64,000 nt of DNA from Bacteroidia bacterium (lineage in GTDB: Bacteria; Bacteroidota; Bacteroidia; Cytophagales; Flammeovirgaceae): positions 36,082-100,081 of the forward strand of contig JAUIAB010000012.1 of NCBI GenBank assembly GCA_030425505.1, read 5' to 3'. How positions within the stretch are numbered: the first letter of the stretch is position 1; each line of letters opens with the position of its first letter. Positions 1-8,989 of the stretch are shown one piece after another. The translations under genes and the position numbers were made by a program. The notes beneath the pieces were generated by a model. It did no database searches and was not told the DNA's origin. It saw only the letters and a program-made list of their open reading frames with translations.

Positions 1-571
1 TGTTCTCTTTAACAAGACTCTTCAACTTCTTAATACAAGCATGTTTTTTGTTTCTTAATACTTGTTCATCACTATATCCTGGAAACCTACTAATCATTTC
101 TTTGTAAGATAACCCTTGATAGTAAAAAGCATAAAGTACATCTTTACATTTATCACCAATATTATCAAAAAACTTAAGTGTCAATTCTTCCCTTTCACTT
201 TCTTCAATATCTTTTAATACGGTTTTACTTGACTGTAAGTTTCCATAATAATAATTTTCATCTCTTTCTTTATCCTTACCTCTTTTTTTGTTTAAGTATC
301 CCCAGTGATTTACCCAAGCAGTGAATAAATATGTTTTTATAGTTGCTTCAAAACGAAATTTACCAGATAATACAACTTTAATAAACCTTGTGATTCCTTC
401 TTGAAAAACATCTTCAGCATCTTGTTTAGTTCCTCCATTCTTAAAAAGAAAAAGTTCTAACTCTTCATAATATCTATCATATAGATACCAAATTGATTCA
501 TCAAGCTTGTCTCCGCTTTGAATAGCTTTTACAACCTGCAAATCTGAAAGATGTATCTTTTTCTTTTTCAT
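1..571 (-). CDS. ECF-type RNA polymerase sigma factor, C-terminus cut by window edge
   Basis: The frame is open from the ATG at 569-571 to the window edge, so about 190 residues are visible and the end is missing. The protein begins MKKKKIHLSDLQVV. It has a region-2-like segment (YDRYYEELELFLF, then GTKQDAEDVFQEGITRFI) and a region-4-like helix-turn-helix near the visible end (GLSYKEMISRF followed by VLRNKKHACIKKLKSLV). This is the layout of the sigma-70/ECF family seen in many Bacteroidota. It should direct RNA polymerase to a specific set of promoters. No anti-sigma factor is visible on this side; one could lie beyond the window. The family call is firm, the regulon is unknown. Confidence 0.85.
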   Translation of the reverse strand, partial: MKKKKIHLSDLQVVKAIQSGDKLDESIWYLYDRYYEELELFLFKNGGTKQDAEDVFQEGITRFIKVVLSGKFRFEATIKTYLFTAWVNHWGYLNKKRGKDKERDENYYYGNLQSSKTVLKDIEESEREELTLKFFDNIGDKCKDVLYAFYYQGLSYKEMISRFPGYSDEQVLRNKKHACIKKLKSLVKEN

Positions 572-659
572 TAATCTTTAAAACACATGATTAAGGTAAT
601 CAATTATTATAGAAATGATGGTGTAAATTGATGTGCTTTTCTTACACGGGTTATCTTTA

Positions 660-986
660 TTAATCTTCTTTAAGAATATTTTTTTCTGAAAAATATTTCA
701 GTACTGATTCTTTAATTAACCTATCTTGATTTTCAGTTCGTGCTATTTCTTTTTGTTTTTCCCAAATAGGCCACCCAATCTTATCAACGCCTACCTCTTT
801 ATAGTATCCTTTTAAGCTCAAAGCTTTACAAATAGCTAAGTTTATTAATTTCTCTTTTTCTTCTTTACTGTATTTTCTGATCCCAACCCCTAATTCTTGC
901 ACTCCTATTAAAAATAAAATACCAGTTAAATCTGGTCTCTTACCTATAACCTTACTTAGATCATCTACTAATTCATCCCATTCCAT
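660..986 (-). CDS. small conserved hypothetical protein (108 aa)
   Basis: A 108-residue soluble acidic/basic protein without a signal peptide or membrane segment. It starts MEWDELVDDLSKVIGKRPDL and has a hydrophobic stretch GILFLIGVQELGVG followed by a charged helical C-terminal half. I have the impression that similar short proteins occur in other Bacteroidota, but I cannot assign a function. It lies 88 bp upstream of the sigma factor and 26 bp downstream of a PorG-like gene, all on the minus strand, so co-transcription with either is possible. Its codon usage and composition match its neighbours, which supports a real gene. Confidence 0.7.
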   Translation of the reverse strand: MEWDELVDDLSKVIGKRPDLTGILFLIGVQELGVGIRKYSKEEKEKLINLAICKALSLKGYYKEVGVDKIGWPIWEKQKEIARTENQDRLIKESVLKYFSEKNILKED

Positions 987-1012
987 ATTTAGATGCTCAA
1001 AAAAACTAGTGC

Positions 1013-1720
1013 TTATGGGTTAACTGAAGGTGGGCAGTTTACATATGTAAACCTTTTTGTTAATGTGACCCCTAAAAAAAATACATTATCTAAATCAACT
1101 TTATTAGCCGATGAGTATTTGTTTCTAGTCAAATCTTCTATACCATCTAATGCATCAGAAAACATAAAATCAGAAGTGAATTCAAGTCCAATAAATATTC
1201 CTTTTGTAAGACTTTTCTTTACTCCTATACCCAAAGGCATCGAAAAAGCAAAACTAGAGTGTTTACTTGCTTCAATTAAATGAGGGGAATTATATTTATT
1301 CCAGAAAAAACTAACTGAAGCGCCTAAGTGAATATATGGACTGAATAGCCCTTCACCCCTGTTCTTTTTTAAAAAATCAAAGAAATAATATTCTAAACTA
1401 AAGCTGGAAGCAATTTTTTTAGTTTGAAAATCTAGGGCTCTGTTTGACAAAAAGTCTTCAGCATCATTAGTGCTATTATAATTCAAATAGTCAAATGTTA
1501 GTCCAGTTCTTAAAGCAACATAATCGTTAAAGAAACGCCTAACTCTAACTCCAACAGATGCACCAGAGTATTTTAAAAAGTCTGAAGGCAATTCCCCCCT
1601 ATAGTTAGCTAGTCCACCAGCTAGTTCTAGCTCCTTATGTTGACTATTTGCACTAAAATTAATTGCTACAAATAAAACTGAAGCTACTAATAATTTAATG
1701 AAAATAGGATGTTTTTTCAA
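1013..1720 (-). CDS. PorG-like (DUF6089-type) outer-membrane beta-barrel protein, copy 1
   Basis: A 235-residue protein with an N-terminal signal peptide (MKKHPIFIKLLVASVLFVAINFSANSQ, cleavage likely after SANS/Q). Alternating hydrophobic beta-strands follow. The pattern 'ELAGGLANYRGEL', then an R-rich strand, 'FSLEYYFFDF' and 'FSPYIHLGASV', matches the DUF6089/PorG family, whose characterised members belong to the type IX secretion machinery. It is followed after 20 bp (upstream in transcription) by a second member of the same family. Whether this copy takes part in secretion cannot be told from sequence alone. The C-terminus is not a typical aromatic barrel end (CPPSVNP), which is slightly odd. 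Confidence 0.7.
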   Translation of the reverse strand: MKKHPIFIKLLVASVLFVAINFSANSQHKELELAGGLANYRGELPSDFLKYSGASVGVRVRRFFNDYVALRTGLTFDYLNYNSTNDAEDFLSNRALDFQTKKIASSFSLEYYFFDFLKKNRGEGLFSPYIHLGASVSFFWNKYNSPHLIEASKHSSFAFSMPLGIGVKKSLTKGIFIGLEFTSDFMFSDALDGIEDLTRNKYSSANKVDLDNVFFLGVTLTKRFTYVNCPPSVNP

Positions 1721-1740
1721 ATGTATTGCTCGATTAAAAA

Positions 1741-2469
1741 TTACCTTCTTCTAGGAGATCTAACTCCTCCTGAGAATATATAGTTCACATGAAATCCCAT
1801 TATCATATAGTGGTCAGAGTTAATTTCATCTGGCAATACTTCTGGGTTAGGATTTGTAGCAATTGTACCATCTAGCCTATCTGAGAAAGTGATTCTGTAG
1901 CTCCATTCAACTCCAACATCTACGTGACTACTAACTTTATATCTGACTCCAAAACCAACTGGTATTGCAGCACTAAATGGAGGAGGCTCTTTCATCAACT
2001 CATCTCCCCTAGCATCATCTTTAAAGTCTAAAATTGCAGTGTAAGCAGCTGCTCCAACTAAAACATACGGTATTGGTAATTTCGGTCTCTTATAATAAGC
2101 ACCATAGTTTGGGAAAATATCAAACATACCAATCAATGCAAACTCTGTAATAAATGTTGTAAATTCTACATTTCTATCTGGAAACCTTTCTTTATCGTAA
2201 CCAGATATGGCACCCATAGAAAATTGGGCTCTAGCAGAAACAAAGGGTAAGAGTCTTTTAGATGCATATGCTGTAAAATTTGGTCGCAACCTACCAAAAT
2301 CCGTGCTCCCACGCTTATTTTTAGGTGCAATATCACCAAAGTAATTCATAAAGTTTAGGGAACCGCCAACTGAAAGATATCTCTTATGCTTAGTAAACTT
2401 AAAAGCCTGAGCTTCACTTTTTTCAATATTAAGCAGAAAAAGAACAAGTGTAATAACAAGGTATCTCAT
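1741..2469 (-). CDS. PorG-like (DUF6089-type) outer-membrane protein, copy 2
   Basis: A 242-residue protein with a signal peptide (MRYLVITLVLFLLNIEKSEAQ). The family hallmarks are clear: 'LSVGGSLNFMNYFGDIAP', a barrel strand 'ASKRLLPFVSARAQFSMG', an EFALIGMFDIFPNYG strand, and 'IPYVLVGAAAY'. In many Bacteroidota a DUF6089 gene sits just downstream of nadK, and it does so here (80-bp gap). That synteny continues elsewhere with uppS and bamA, but those genes are absent at this place; a paralogue, a small ORF and a sigma factor follow instead. Outer-membrane location is a confident inference. A role in type IX secretion is family knowledge only. Confidence 0.8.
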   Translation of the reverse strand: MRYLVITLVLFLLNIEKSEAQAFKFTKHKRYLSVGGSLNFMNYFGDIAPKNKRGSTDFGRLRPNFTAYASKRLLPFVSARAQFSMGAISGYDKERFPDRNVEFTTFITEFALIGMFDIFPNYGAYYKRPKLPIPYVLVGAAAYTAILDFKDDARGDELMKEPPPFSAAIPVGFGVRYKVSSHVDVGVEWSYRITFSDRLDGTIATNPNPEVLPDEINSDHYMIMGFHVNYIFSGGVRSPRRR

Positions 2470-2549
2470 TATAATAATTTTAATGGTCTAAGTTAAATAA
2501 TTTAAAAAACAAACACAATGCCATCTTTTAGTTATTAAGACTTATTAAG

Positions 2550-3428
2550 TTAATTTCTTAAATCTAACCCCCAGTTTAGCTTTTTTCTTAAAGTATTAAA
2601 AAAACTATTATTCCTGAACTGAACAAGGTTAATCGTAAAAGAACATTTGCTAACAGAGATCCTTTCTAAGCTATTTACTTTTTCTGATCGCGAATCAAGC
2701 GATAGAAGATAGTTATTACTCCTAGTTTCTACTTTGAAGCTTAGTCTACAGTTATCAGAGACAATAAGGGGTCGTACATTTAGGTTATGAGGGCATACTG
2801 GAGATATTATAAAGTTACTCGATCCTGGTGTTACGACTGGACCTCCAACACTTAAAGAATATGCCGTTGACCCTGATGGCGTTGAAACAATAAGACCATC
2901 ACCCCAATATGTATTAAGATATTCCCCGTCAACATAAGCCTTAATTTTGATCATTGACGAAGTATCTCTCTTTAATATAGCAAAATCGTTAAGCGCAAAT
3001 TTTAAATTATCAAAAAGCTCGTTTTCTGTATCAAGCTTTAAAAGGACTCTTTTTTCTGTTTTTATTTGACCTAAAAGCAAATCTTCTAAAGCACTATCCA
3101 ACATCTCAAAGGAAATGGAAGATAAGAATCCCATTCTGCCCAGGTTGATACCGACTATTTTTATGCCTGAGTCTTGAACATATGTTATTGTATCTAGTAG
3201 AGTACCGTCACCACCTATGCTAAGAAAGTATTCTATTTCAGGATTTAAGTCTTTATTGGAATTAAAAACTTCTTTAAATTTTAATATTCGATTTGAGGTT
3301 TCGAGAAGTTTATAAAAATCTTTAGAAATAAAGACTTCAAACGGTAAAGAATCTAGCTTTTTTAATATATAGTCAAAAGACTCCAGGTTTATTTTCTGAT
3401 CTAACTTACTATGAACTGCTATTCTCAT
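2550..3428 (-). CDS. nadK: NAD kinase
   Basis: NAD kinase phosphorylates NAD to NADP with ATP or polyphosphate in the cytosol. The 292-residue length fits the family. The diagnostic GGDGT motif lies at residues 72-76 (SIGGDGTLLDT), a conserved LNDFAI segment follows in the middle, and the glycine/serine-rich STPSGSTAYSLSVGGP motif is intact. The gene starts 1 bp after the stop codon of the upstream CBS-domain gene, so the two are almost certainly one operon and translationally linked. Nothing appears degenerate. Confidence 0.95.
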   Translation of the reverse strand: MRIAVHSKLDQKINLESFDYILKKLDSLPFEVFISKDFYKLLETSNRILKFKEVFNSNKDLNPEIEYFLSIGGDGTLLDTITYVQDSGIKIVGINLGRMGFLSSISFEMLDSALEDLLLGQIKTEKRVLLKLDTENELFDNLKFALNDFAILKRDTSSMIKIKAYVDGEYLNTYWGDGLIVSTPSGSTAYSLSVGGPVVTPGSSNFIISPVCPHNLNVRPLIVSDNCRLSFKVETRSNNYLLSLDSRSEKVNSLERISVSKCSFTINLVQFRNNSFFNTLRKKLNWGLDLRN

Positions 3429-3429
3429 A

Positions 3430-4101
3430 TTACATTTCTATGTATTTTAGTAGCATTTCAAGGTTTTTATTCTCTCTTCCTTTGGTTTCACTTATCGTAT
3501 CAATAACTTCATACCCGAAGCGTGTTAGCGTTGCAACAATTCTTTTCAGGTCTATCTGGTTGATTTTTAAAGTTATTTTAACTCTAAATGGATCTTCATC
3601 ATCAAGTTGTAGGTATCCACTAAGTACCCTGCCCTTTTCTTCTTCAATTAATCTAGTGATTTCTGAAAGTGAATACTCTTTATAGCTAGCCTTAATGGTT
3701 ATTATACCTCCAGGAATGTTCACCGCCAAAGCATTAGAGGTAGCCTTTAGTAAGTTTTTTTTTGTCACTATGCCACAATAATTCCCATTTTCATCCACTA
3801 TAGGGAGGCTTTGTAAACTCAAGTTGGCAAAAGCTTTCATTAATTCGTGTAAATGTGTATTGGGAAGTGCTTTTGCATTACTGTTTATTTTTAGCTTTGA
3901 TGATTTGATTAAGCTACTTATTGATTCATTTTTAGAATCGAATAAATCAATACTATTTAGACTCCCAATAAACTTTTGTTGATTGTTTATCACAGGAAGA
4001 TTTATTTCACCAGTCTGTTTACTTATTTCAATAACTTCTTTTACAGTACTAGTTTCTAGTACTGGGGTTATATTATTATCCATAATTTCTATTGCAATCA
4101 T
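3430..4101 (-). CDS. CBS-domain protein
   Basis: A 223-residue protein with a pair of CBS motifs in the N-terminal half: residues about 1-60 with INLPVINNQQKFIGSL and 75-120 with SLQSLPIVDENGNYCGIVTKK. A C-terminal region (about 130-223) resembles an ACT-like or regulatory fold (GGIITIKASYKEYSLSEITRLIEEE). CBS pairs usually sense adenine nucleotides. In Bacteroidota this type of gene is commonly found directly upstream of nadK, as here with a 1-bp gap, so a role in sensing or regulating nucleotide cofactor supply is a reasonable inference. No catalytic domain is seen. Confidence 0.85.
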   Translation of the reverse strand: MIAIEIMDNNITPVLETSTVKEVIEISKQTGEINLPVINNQQKFIGSLNSIDLFDSKNESISSLIKSSKLKINSNAKALPNTHLHELMKAFANLSLQSLPIVDENGNYCGIVTKKNLLKATSNALAVNIPGGIITIKASYKEYSLSEITRLIEEEKGRVLSGYLQLDDEDPFRVKITLKINQIDLKRIVATLTRFGYEVIDTISETKGRENKNLEMLLKYIEM

Positions 4102-4111
4102 CTCTGAGAAG

Positions 4112-4882
4112 TTATAATGGATTAGCTTGTAAGAAACTCTCTACCTGAGAGTTAAATACTTTAGGATGTTCCATCATTGGAGCATGTCCGCATTTATCAA
4201 TAAACTTTAAGGTTGAGTTAGGAATTAATTCATTAAACTCATGCCCAACCCTAGGAGGAGTTATTGTATCATTTAGCCCCCACACTAAAAGTGTAGGCAT
4301 GTTGATTTGAGGCAGATCTTTAGCCATGTTATGCCTTTGTGCTGATCTGGCAATTATTATGATTTTTTGGCACTTAGCTAGGCTTCCAATTATTTCAAAA
4401 ACTTCATCCACTAATTCTTTAGTTGCATGTTTAGGGTCATAGAAGGTATAGCCAACTCTTTCTTTAATGTAATCATAATTCCCCCTTTTTGGATATGACC
4501 CTCCCATCGTATTCTCAAATAACCCAGAGCTACCAGTAAGTATAAGCCTTTTAAAAAGTAGAGGCTGTTCAATAGCTAATATAAGACCCACATGTCCTCC
4601 GAGGGAGTTTCCTAAGATTGTAATTTCAGATAAACCCTTGAATTCTATAAATTTTTTCACAAAATCTACTAAGCCATCTAAGCCAGTTTCCTTTAATGGA
4701 AGAGTATATATGGGCATCATAGGAATAATGACTTTGTAATTATTCCTAAAATTATCAGTTACATCATTCCAGTTGCTTAAAGCTCCAAAGAGTCCGTGTA
4801 GTAAGAGTAGAGGTTTCCCTTCTCCTACTTCTATATATGTGAACCCTCCTTCTTGCTTGAGGTCATTGTTGTTAATTGCCAT
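4112..4882 (-). CDS. alpha/beta-hydrolase
   Basis: A 256-residue alpha/beta-hydrolase without a signal peptide. It shows the oxyanion-hole segment LLLLHGLFG (25-33), the nucleophile elbow GNSLGG with Ser93, a likely acid in VWGLNDTITPP (about residue 205) and the catalytic His in KCGHAPMMEHP (about 233). Substrate is not predictable. It is the first gene of the minus-strand unit that continues with the CBS protein (10-bp gap) and nadK. The 130 bp upstream are shared with the divergent proline dehydrogenase gene and should contain both promoters. Confidence 0.85.
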   Translation of the reverse strand: MAINNNDLKQEGGFTYIEVGEGKPLLLLHGLFGALSNWNDVTDNFRNNYKVIIPMMPIYTLPLKETGLDGLVDFVKKFIEFKGLSEITILGNSLGGHVGLILAIEQPLLFKRLILTGSSGLFENTMGGSYPKRGNYDYIKERVGYTFYDPKHATKELVDEVFEIIGSLAKCQKIIIIARSAQRHNMAKDLPQINMPTLLVWGLNDTITPPRVGHEFNELIPNSTLKFIDKCGHAPMMEHPKVFNSQVESFLQANPL

Positions 4883-5012
4883 TTATTTTACTACTTGTAT
4901 TTAATGCTTTTTAAACATTTTATGTAAAGCTATCTTTTAATGATAATTATTTAAAATCCTTTAAGCAATTTTGTTTTCGATAAGTTGTTTTTTTCTTTTT
5001 TAGTCAATATTT

Positions 5013-6197
5013 ATGAGTGAAGTTAGTTTTGATAATACTCAAATTGCATTTGAAAGCTATGATAAAGGCAAGCTAAAGAAAGCTTTGCTATTATTTTCTA
5101 TTATGAATAGGAAGTTTCTGTCTGATATTGGCACTTCAATTGTAAGGTTATTTTTGAAATTGCACCTGCCTGTTAAAGGTATTATCAAGAAAACTCTTTT
5201 TCAGCAGTTTTGCGGAGGTGAATCTATTGAAGAATGTAAAAAGGTTATTAAAAAGTTAGACAGTTACAATATTGGGACTATTTTAGATTTTTCTATTGAA
5301 GGGAAAGAGAATGCTAGCAGTTCTTTTTTTAAAAAAGTAGAACAAGAGATACTTAATACAATCAATATTGCCAGTGATAATAAATCTATTCCCTTTTGTG
5401 TTTTTAAACTATCTGGCTTAGCCTCTTTTTCTCTACTTGAAAAGATTCAAAGTAAAAAAGAATTAACTATGAATGAGAAAAAGGCATTTGAAGAGGTTAA
5501 AAGCAGAGTTGAAAATATTTGTAGTCATGCGCACGATAAAAATGTTAGAATATTTATAGATGCTGAGGAAAGTTGGATACAAAAGACAATTGACCAAATA
5601 GCTGTGGAAATGATGATACGATTTAATAGAAAGACTCCCATTGTTTTTAATACATATCAGCTTTACCTGAAAGAAAAACTTGGTCAGTTAAAAGATGACT
5701 TTGGTATAGCAAAAAAAGAAGGCTTTTTTTTAGGTGCAAAGCTTGTACGTGGAGCTTATCTAGACAAAGAAAGAGCTAGAGCTAGAGAAAAAGGTTATGA
5801 TGACCCAATACAACCTAACAAAAGCTCTACAGATAATGATTTTAACAGTGCTGTTATTTTTTGCTTGGATAATGTCGAACATACGGCTTTTTGTTTGGGA
5901 ACACATAATGAAGAAAGTTGTAAGTTGCTAACTGAGCATATGGCTAAAAAAGGAATAGATAATGATCATTCTTTTGTTTTTTATTCTCAGCTCTATGGAA
6001 TGAGCGATCATATTTCTTTTAATTTATCTAACAGTGGTTTTAATGTTGCTAAGTATGTTCCGTACGGCCCCATAAAAGAGGTGATGCCTTATTTATTTAG
6101 AAGAGCTGAAGAAAATAGCGGCATTTCTGACCAGGGTAGCAGAGAGCTAAACATTATTAAAAAAGAGTTACAGAGAAGAAAATCAGTTGAAACATGA
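5013..6197 (+). CDS. proline dehydrogenase (monofunctional)
   Basis: FAD enzyme that oxidises proline to pyrroline-5-carboxylate and passes electrons to the quinone pool. At 394 residues it is the stand-alone PRODH form, not the bifunctional PutA. Diagnostic segments are intact: IDAEES (182-187), KLVRGAYLD (243-251), GTHN (297-300), the loop QLYGM (326-330), YVPYGP (348-353) and the C-terminal YLFRRAEENSG (360-370), which carries the two arginines that bind proline. The partner P5C dehydrogenase is not in the window. It is transcribed alone, divergently from the alpha/beta-hydrolase gene. Confidence 0.93.
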   Translation: MSEVSFDNTQIAFESYDKGKLKKALLLFSIMNRKFLSDIGTSIVRLFLKLHLPVKGIIKKTLFQQFCGGESIEECKKVIKKLDSYNIGTILDFSIEGKENASSSFFKKVEQEILNTINIASDNKSIPFCVFKLSGLASFSLLEKIQSKKELTMNEKKAFEEVKSRVENICSHAHDKNVRIFIDAEESWIQKTIDQIAVEMMIRFNRKTPIVFNTYQLYLKEKLGQLKDDFGIAKKEGFFLGAKLVRGAYLDKERARAREKGYDDPIQPNKSSTDNDFNSAVIFCLDNVEHTAFCLGTHNEESCKLLTEHMAKKGIDNDHSFVFYSQLYGMSDHISFNLSNSGFNVAKYVPYGPIKEVMPYLFRRAEENSGISDQGSRELNIIKKELQRRKSVET

Positions 6198-6273
6198 GGT
6201 AACCACTTTCATAATTGAGTTGTTTAAAAATTTAGTTTGACTAAATTGCAATAACCTTAGCAAGAATTATTTT

Positions 6274-6948
6274 ATGGTGTTTACGATAAGAAAAGCGCTT
6301 TTTTTTATTTGCCTCCCTTTTATTTTACAAATATTTATTAGTCAAAAAGTTACAGCTCAAAAGCCTGTTTTTTTAGTAGAAGCGGGTGTTGGGTCAAGCA
6401 TTTACTTTGGTGATTTATCTAAAAAAGGAGATAAGCTATCTTCCATTTTTACTGTTTCTGCTATTCGGAAATTGGGTGATAGAAGTAATTTGAAGCTAAA
6501 CGTTTCTTTTGGAAGTATTACTGGCTCAAATAGATCTTTTTCTGTAGAAGGATTTTTTCCTAATACTTTTTTTAAAACGAATCTTTTTATTGTTGAACCT
6601 TCTTTCCAGTTTTCTTTCTTTCAAAAAGATGGTTTATCTATTTTCTTATCTCAAGGTATTGGCTTCCTTACTTTTGATCCTAAAGATGATAATAGCAATT
6701 CTTTAGCTGACAATAGCACAACTAGAGCTGATGGTGAAACTTACAGAAACCTCTCAATTGCATTTCCAACAGGGCTGGGTGTTCAAAAGGTTTTAAAGTC
6801 TGGTTTTGGTTTTGGCTTTTCTTTAAAGCTCTACAATTCTTTAACAGATTATCTAGATAATATTTCTGAGTTAGGTGATTCAAAAAATAAAGATAATTTT
6901 TTATCTACTAGCTTTAGTTTATTAATTCCTTTGAAGTTTGGTAGGTAA
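6274..6948 (+). CDS. PorG/DUF6089-like outer-membrane protein, copy 3
   Basis: A 224-residue exported protein: signal peptide to about residue 28 (ending FISQKVTAQ), then repeated beta-strands. The segment 'VEAGVGSSIYFGDLSKKGD' resembles the GG..Y.GDL start of the PorG-like proteins at 1.0-2.5 kb, and the layout of strands is similar, although overall similarity is low. The terminal Phe-Gly-Arg is compatible with a barrel end. Function is unknown; envelope location is inferred from the signal peptide and strand pattern. It is convergent with the TPR gene, with only 2 bp between the stop codons. Confidence 0.6.
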   Translation: MVFTIRKALFFICLPFILQIFISQKVTAQKPVFLVEAGVGSSIYFGDLSKKGDKLSSIFTVSAIRKLGDRSNLKLNVSFGSITGSNRSFSVEGFFPNTFFKTNLFIVEPSFQFSFFQKDGLSIFLSQGIGFLTFDPKDDNSNSLADNSTTRADGETYRNLSIAFPTGLGVQKVLKSGFGFGFSLKLYNSLTDYLDNISELGDSKNKDNFLSTSFSLLIPLKFGR

Positions 6949-6950
6949 GG

Positions 6951-8237
6951 TTACTTATCTATTTTTTCCAATTGCTTTTTTATTTCTTTATTCAAACTTT
7001 CATTTGAAGATAGCTTTAATGCATGCTCAAAAGATTTTTTAGCCAAAAAATCTTTTTCATTATTTGAATATGCTACGCCCAGGTAATAATGAAGCTTTGC
7101 ACTGTTTGGGAAAAGATCAATTGCAGAAGAAGCATGTTCTTGCATTAGATTGAAGTTTATTGTTTTCAAATCTATTTCTATTAGTTCTTCCCATGCTTTA
7201 TAGTTGTTTCCATTTATTTTGAGTGCTTGAAAGTAAGCTTTCCCAGCTTCTATATAGTGTTTAGTAGCTTTTAGTAAGTCGGCATATACTAATTGAGCGC
7301 TTTCTTGTTCATGATATTTTTTGGCGAGTACTGATGCTAGCTCTAAAGCTGTAATAGAGTCTTTTTTTTCTAATAATCCTCTAATAATGCTTTCTTTTTC
7401 TAAGAATTTTATATCATCACTTTCAATTAATTCTTTTAGTGCTATTTTTTTCGAGGTGTCAGAATCATCAATAGGGTAAATTTTTGTTTTTAGTATGGCT
7501 ATTTTTTCATTTTCCGGGTCTTTCTTTTCTAGTTTTTGAAACTCTTTTTCTGCTTTTATACTATCTTTTTCTTCAAGCAGATAGTGAATATATTCTATAG
7601 AAACGTTGACGTTCCCTAGCTGATTTTCAATTAGTTTAACCCATTCCTCTATTGCTTTTTCTTTTTGATTTAGTTGCTGGTAAATCTTTATTTTTCCCTT
7701 AGATATATCTTCTGAAACGCCATATTTCTCTTCAATTTCCCCATATGTATTCAATGCTTTATTAAAGTTTTTATTCTTTAAATAAAGCTCTGCTAGCTTT
7801 CTATGCTCCTCTATTCTCATGAAGTCTCTTTTGTTTTTCTCTAGCAGCTCAATGGCTTTATTTAGTTTTCCTTTTTTTTTATAAAAACTGAGCAAAAAAG
7901 ATTTATAGTGATTATTAGCTAAATCACCTTTAAATGCTTTTTCAGCAAATTCTTCTGCCTCTGTTTCTTTACCTAATGCCAAATAGCTTTGAGCTAGTTT
8001 AAAATTTATAGCAGCATTTTGTTTATCCTTTTTTGTAAGAATTGTAAAGTGATCAATCGCTTTTTTATAATCCTCTAATTGATAAAACTTTAGCCCTTCT
8101 AAAAAAATAGATTCGTCATCTATTTTCTCATAGCTAGTATTTTTTTGACCGTATAGATTAGTTATAGCCAAAAAAATTAATATGAAGTGATAGGTTTTTG
8201 ATTTATGGTTTTTCATAAAACAAGCTTTTTTGGGCAT
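6951..8237 (-). CDS. exported TPR-repeat protein
   Basis: A 428-residue protein made almost entirely of tetratricopeptide-like helical repeats, for example FLEGLKFYQLEDYKKAIDHF, INFKLAQSYLALGKETEAEE and LHYYLGVAYSNNEKDFLAKK. A signal peptide is clear only if translation starts at the second Met (8216, MKNHKSKTYHFILIFLAITN, ending LYGQ). The first seven residues MPKKACF are therefore probably not translated. TPR proteins are protein-protein scaffolds, and this one should act in the periplasm or at the membrane. Partners are unknown. Confidence 0.8.
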   Translation of the reverse strand: MPKKACFMKNHKSKTYHFILIFLAITNLYGQKNTSYEKIDDESIFLEGLKFYQLEDYKKAIDHFTILTKKDKQNAAINFKLAQSYLALGKETEAEEFAEKAFKGDLANNHYKSFLLSFYKKKGKLNKAIELLEKNKRDFMRIEEHRKLAELYLKNKNFNKALNTYGEIEEKYGVSEDISKGKIKIYQQLNQKEKAIEEWVKLIENQLGNVNVSIEYIHYLLEEKDSIKAEKEFQKLEKKDPENEKIAILKTKIYPIDDSDTSKKIALKELIESDDIKFLEKESIIRGLLEKKDSITALELASVLAKKYHEQESAQLVYADLLKATKHYIEAGKAYFQALKINGNNYKAWEELIEIDLKTINFNLMQEHASSAIDLFPNSAKLHYYLGVAYSNNEKDFLAKKSFEHALKLSSNESLNKEIKKQLEKIDK

Positions 8238-8427
8238 CCTGAAAAGGGTAAAAAACGTTATTTATAATCATATATTCATTGAATATCAAAATTTATTTAT
8301 TAATAATTAGGTTTAAGTTGAATGTAATTGGCTTATTTACCTTAAAAGTTATATTATTGAACGTTTTTATTATTTAGAAAAAATTTATTCTTTGCTTATC
8401 TGAGCAAATAATTTAATATTTAGGAGT

Positions 8428-8988
8428 ATGGCTAACCCCCAAGATCATTTTAGTGTAAAAGCTTTTAAGGAAGAACTCAATGCAAATAGTATTTCATTGG
8501 CTTTTCAAGGGGTTTTTACGCATGATATTTTGTCCTTGATAGGTCATAGTCTTAGGGATGCTCCAAATAATCAGATAATAAGTAAGAGGTTATTTGCTAT
8601 TGCTATTGAAATGGCTCAAAACATTCATCATTATTCCGCAGAAAAAGTTTACTCTGAAAAGGATAGCAGAAAAATTGGAATTGGAATTATTGCGATTGGT
8701 GAAGACTATAAGCACCATCTTATCAGCTCAGGAAATTATATAGAAAGCAAGGATATTGAAAATATTATTGAAAGAAGTGACTTTATAAACCAGTTAGATG
8801 CGGATGAACTGAAAGAGTACTATAGAGCACAAAGAAAGGCTCCTCAAAGAAAAGATAAGCCTGGGGCGAACCTTGGTTTTATCGATATGGTTAGAAAGTC
8901 TGGAAATCCTGTAGAAATTACTATCAAGGATTCGAAAGATGAGAAATCATTTTTTATTTTGACTGTACGAGTAAATAAAGAAATCTAA
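8428..8988 (+). CDS. siaB: SiaB-family protein kinase
   Basis: A 186-residue protein of the SiaB family (formerly DUF6272). In Pseudomonas aeruginosa SiaB phosphorylates SiaC and so controls whether SiaC can activate the diguanylate cyclase SiaD. The sequence has the family's histidine-kinase-like ATPase features: the helix RLFAIAIEMAQNIHHYS (around residue 65, with the E..QN..HY core), a central beta-hairpin (IGIGIIAIGEDYKHHLIS) and a GANLGFIDMVRKSG loop. The partner siaC starts 2 bp after the stop codon, so they form one operon. The phosphatase SiaA and the cyclase SiaD are not adjacent. Confidence 0.88.
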   Translation: MANPQDHFSVKAFKEELNANSISLAFQGVFTHDILSLIGHSLRDAPNNQIISKRLFAIAIEMAQNIHHYSAEKVYSEKDSRKIGIGIIAIGEDYKHHLISSGNYIESKDIENIIERSDFINQLDADELKEYYRAQRKAPQRKDKPGANLGFIDMVRKSGNPVEITIKDSKDEKSFFILTVRVNKEI

Positions 8989-8989
8989 T

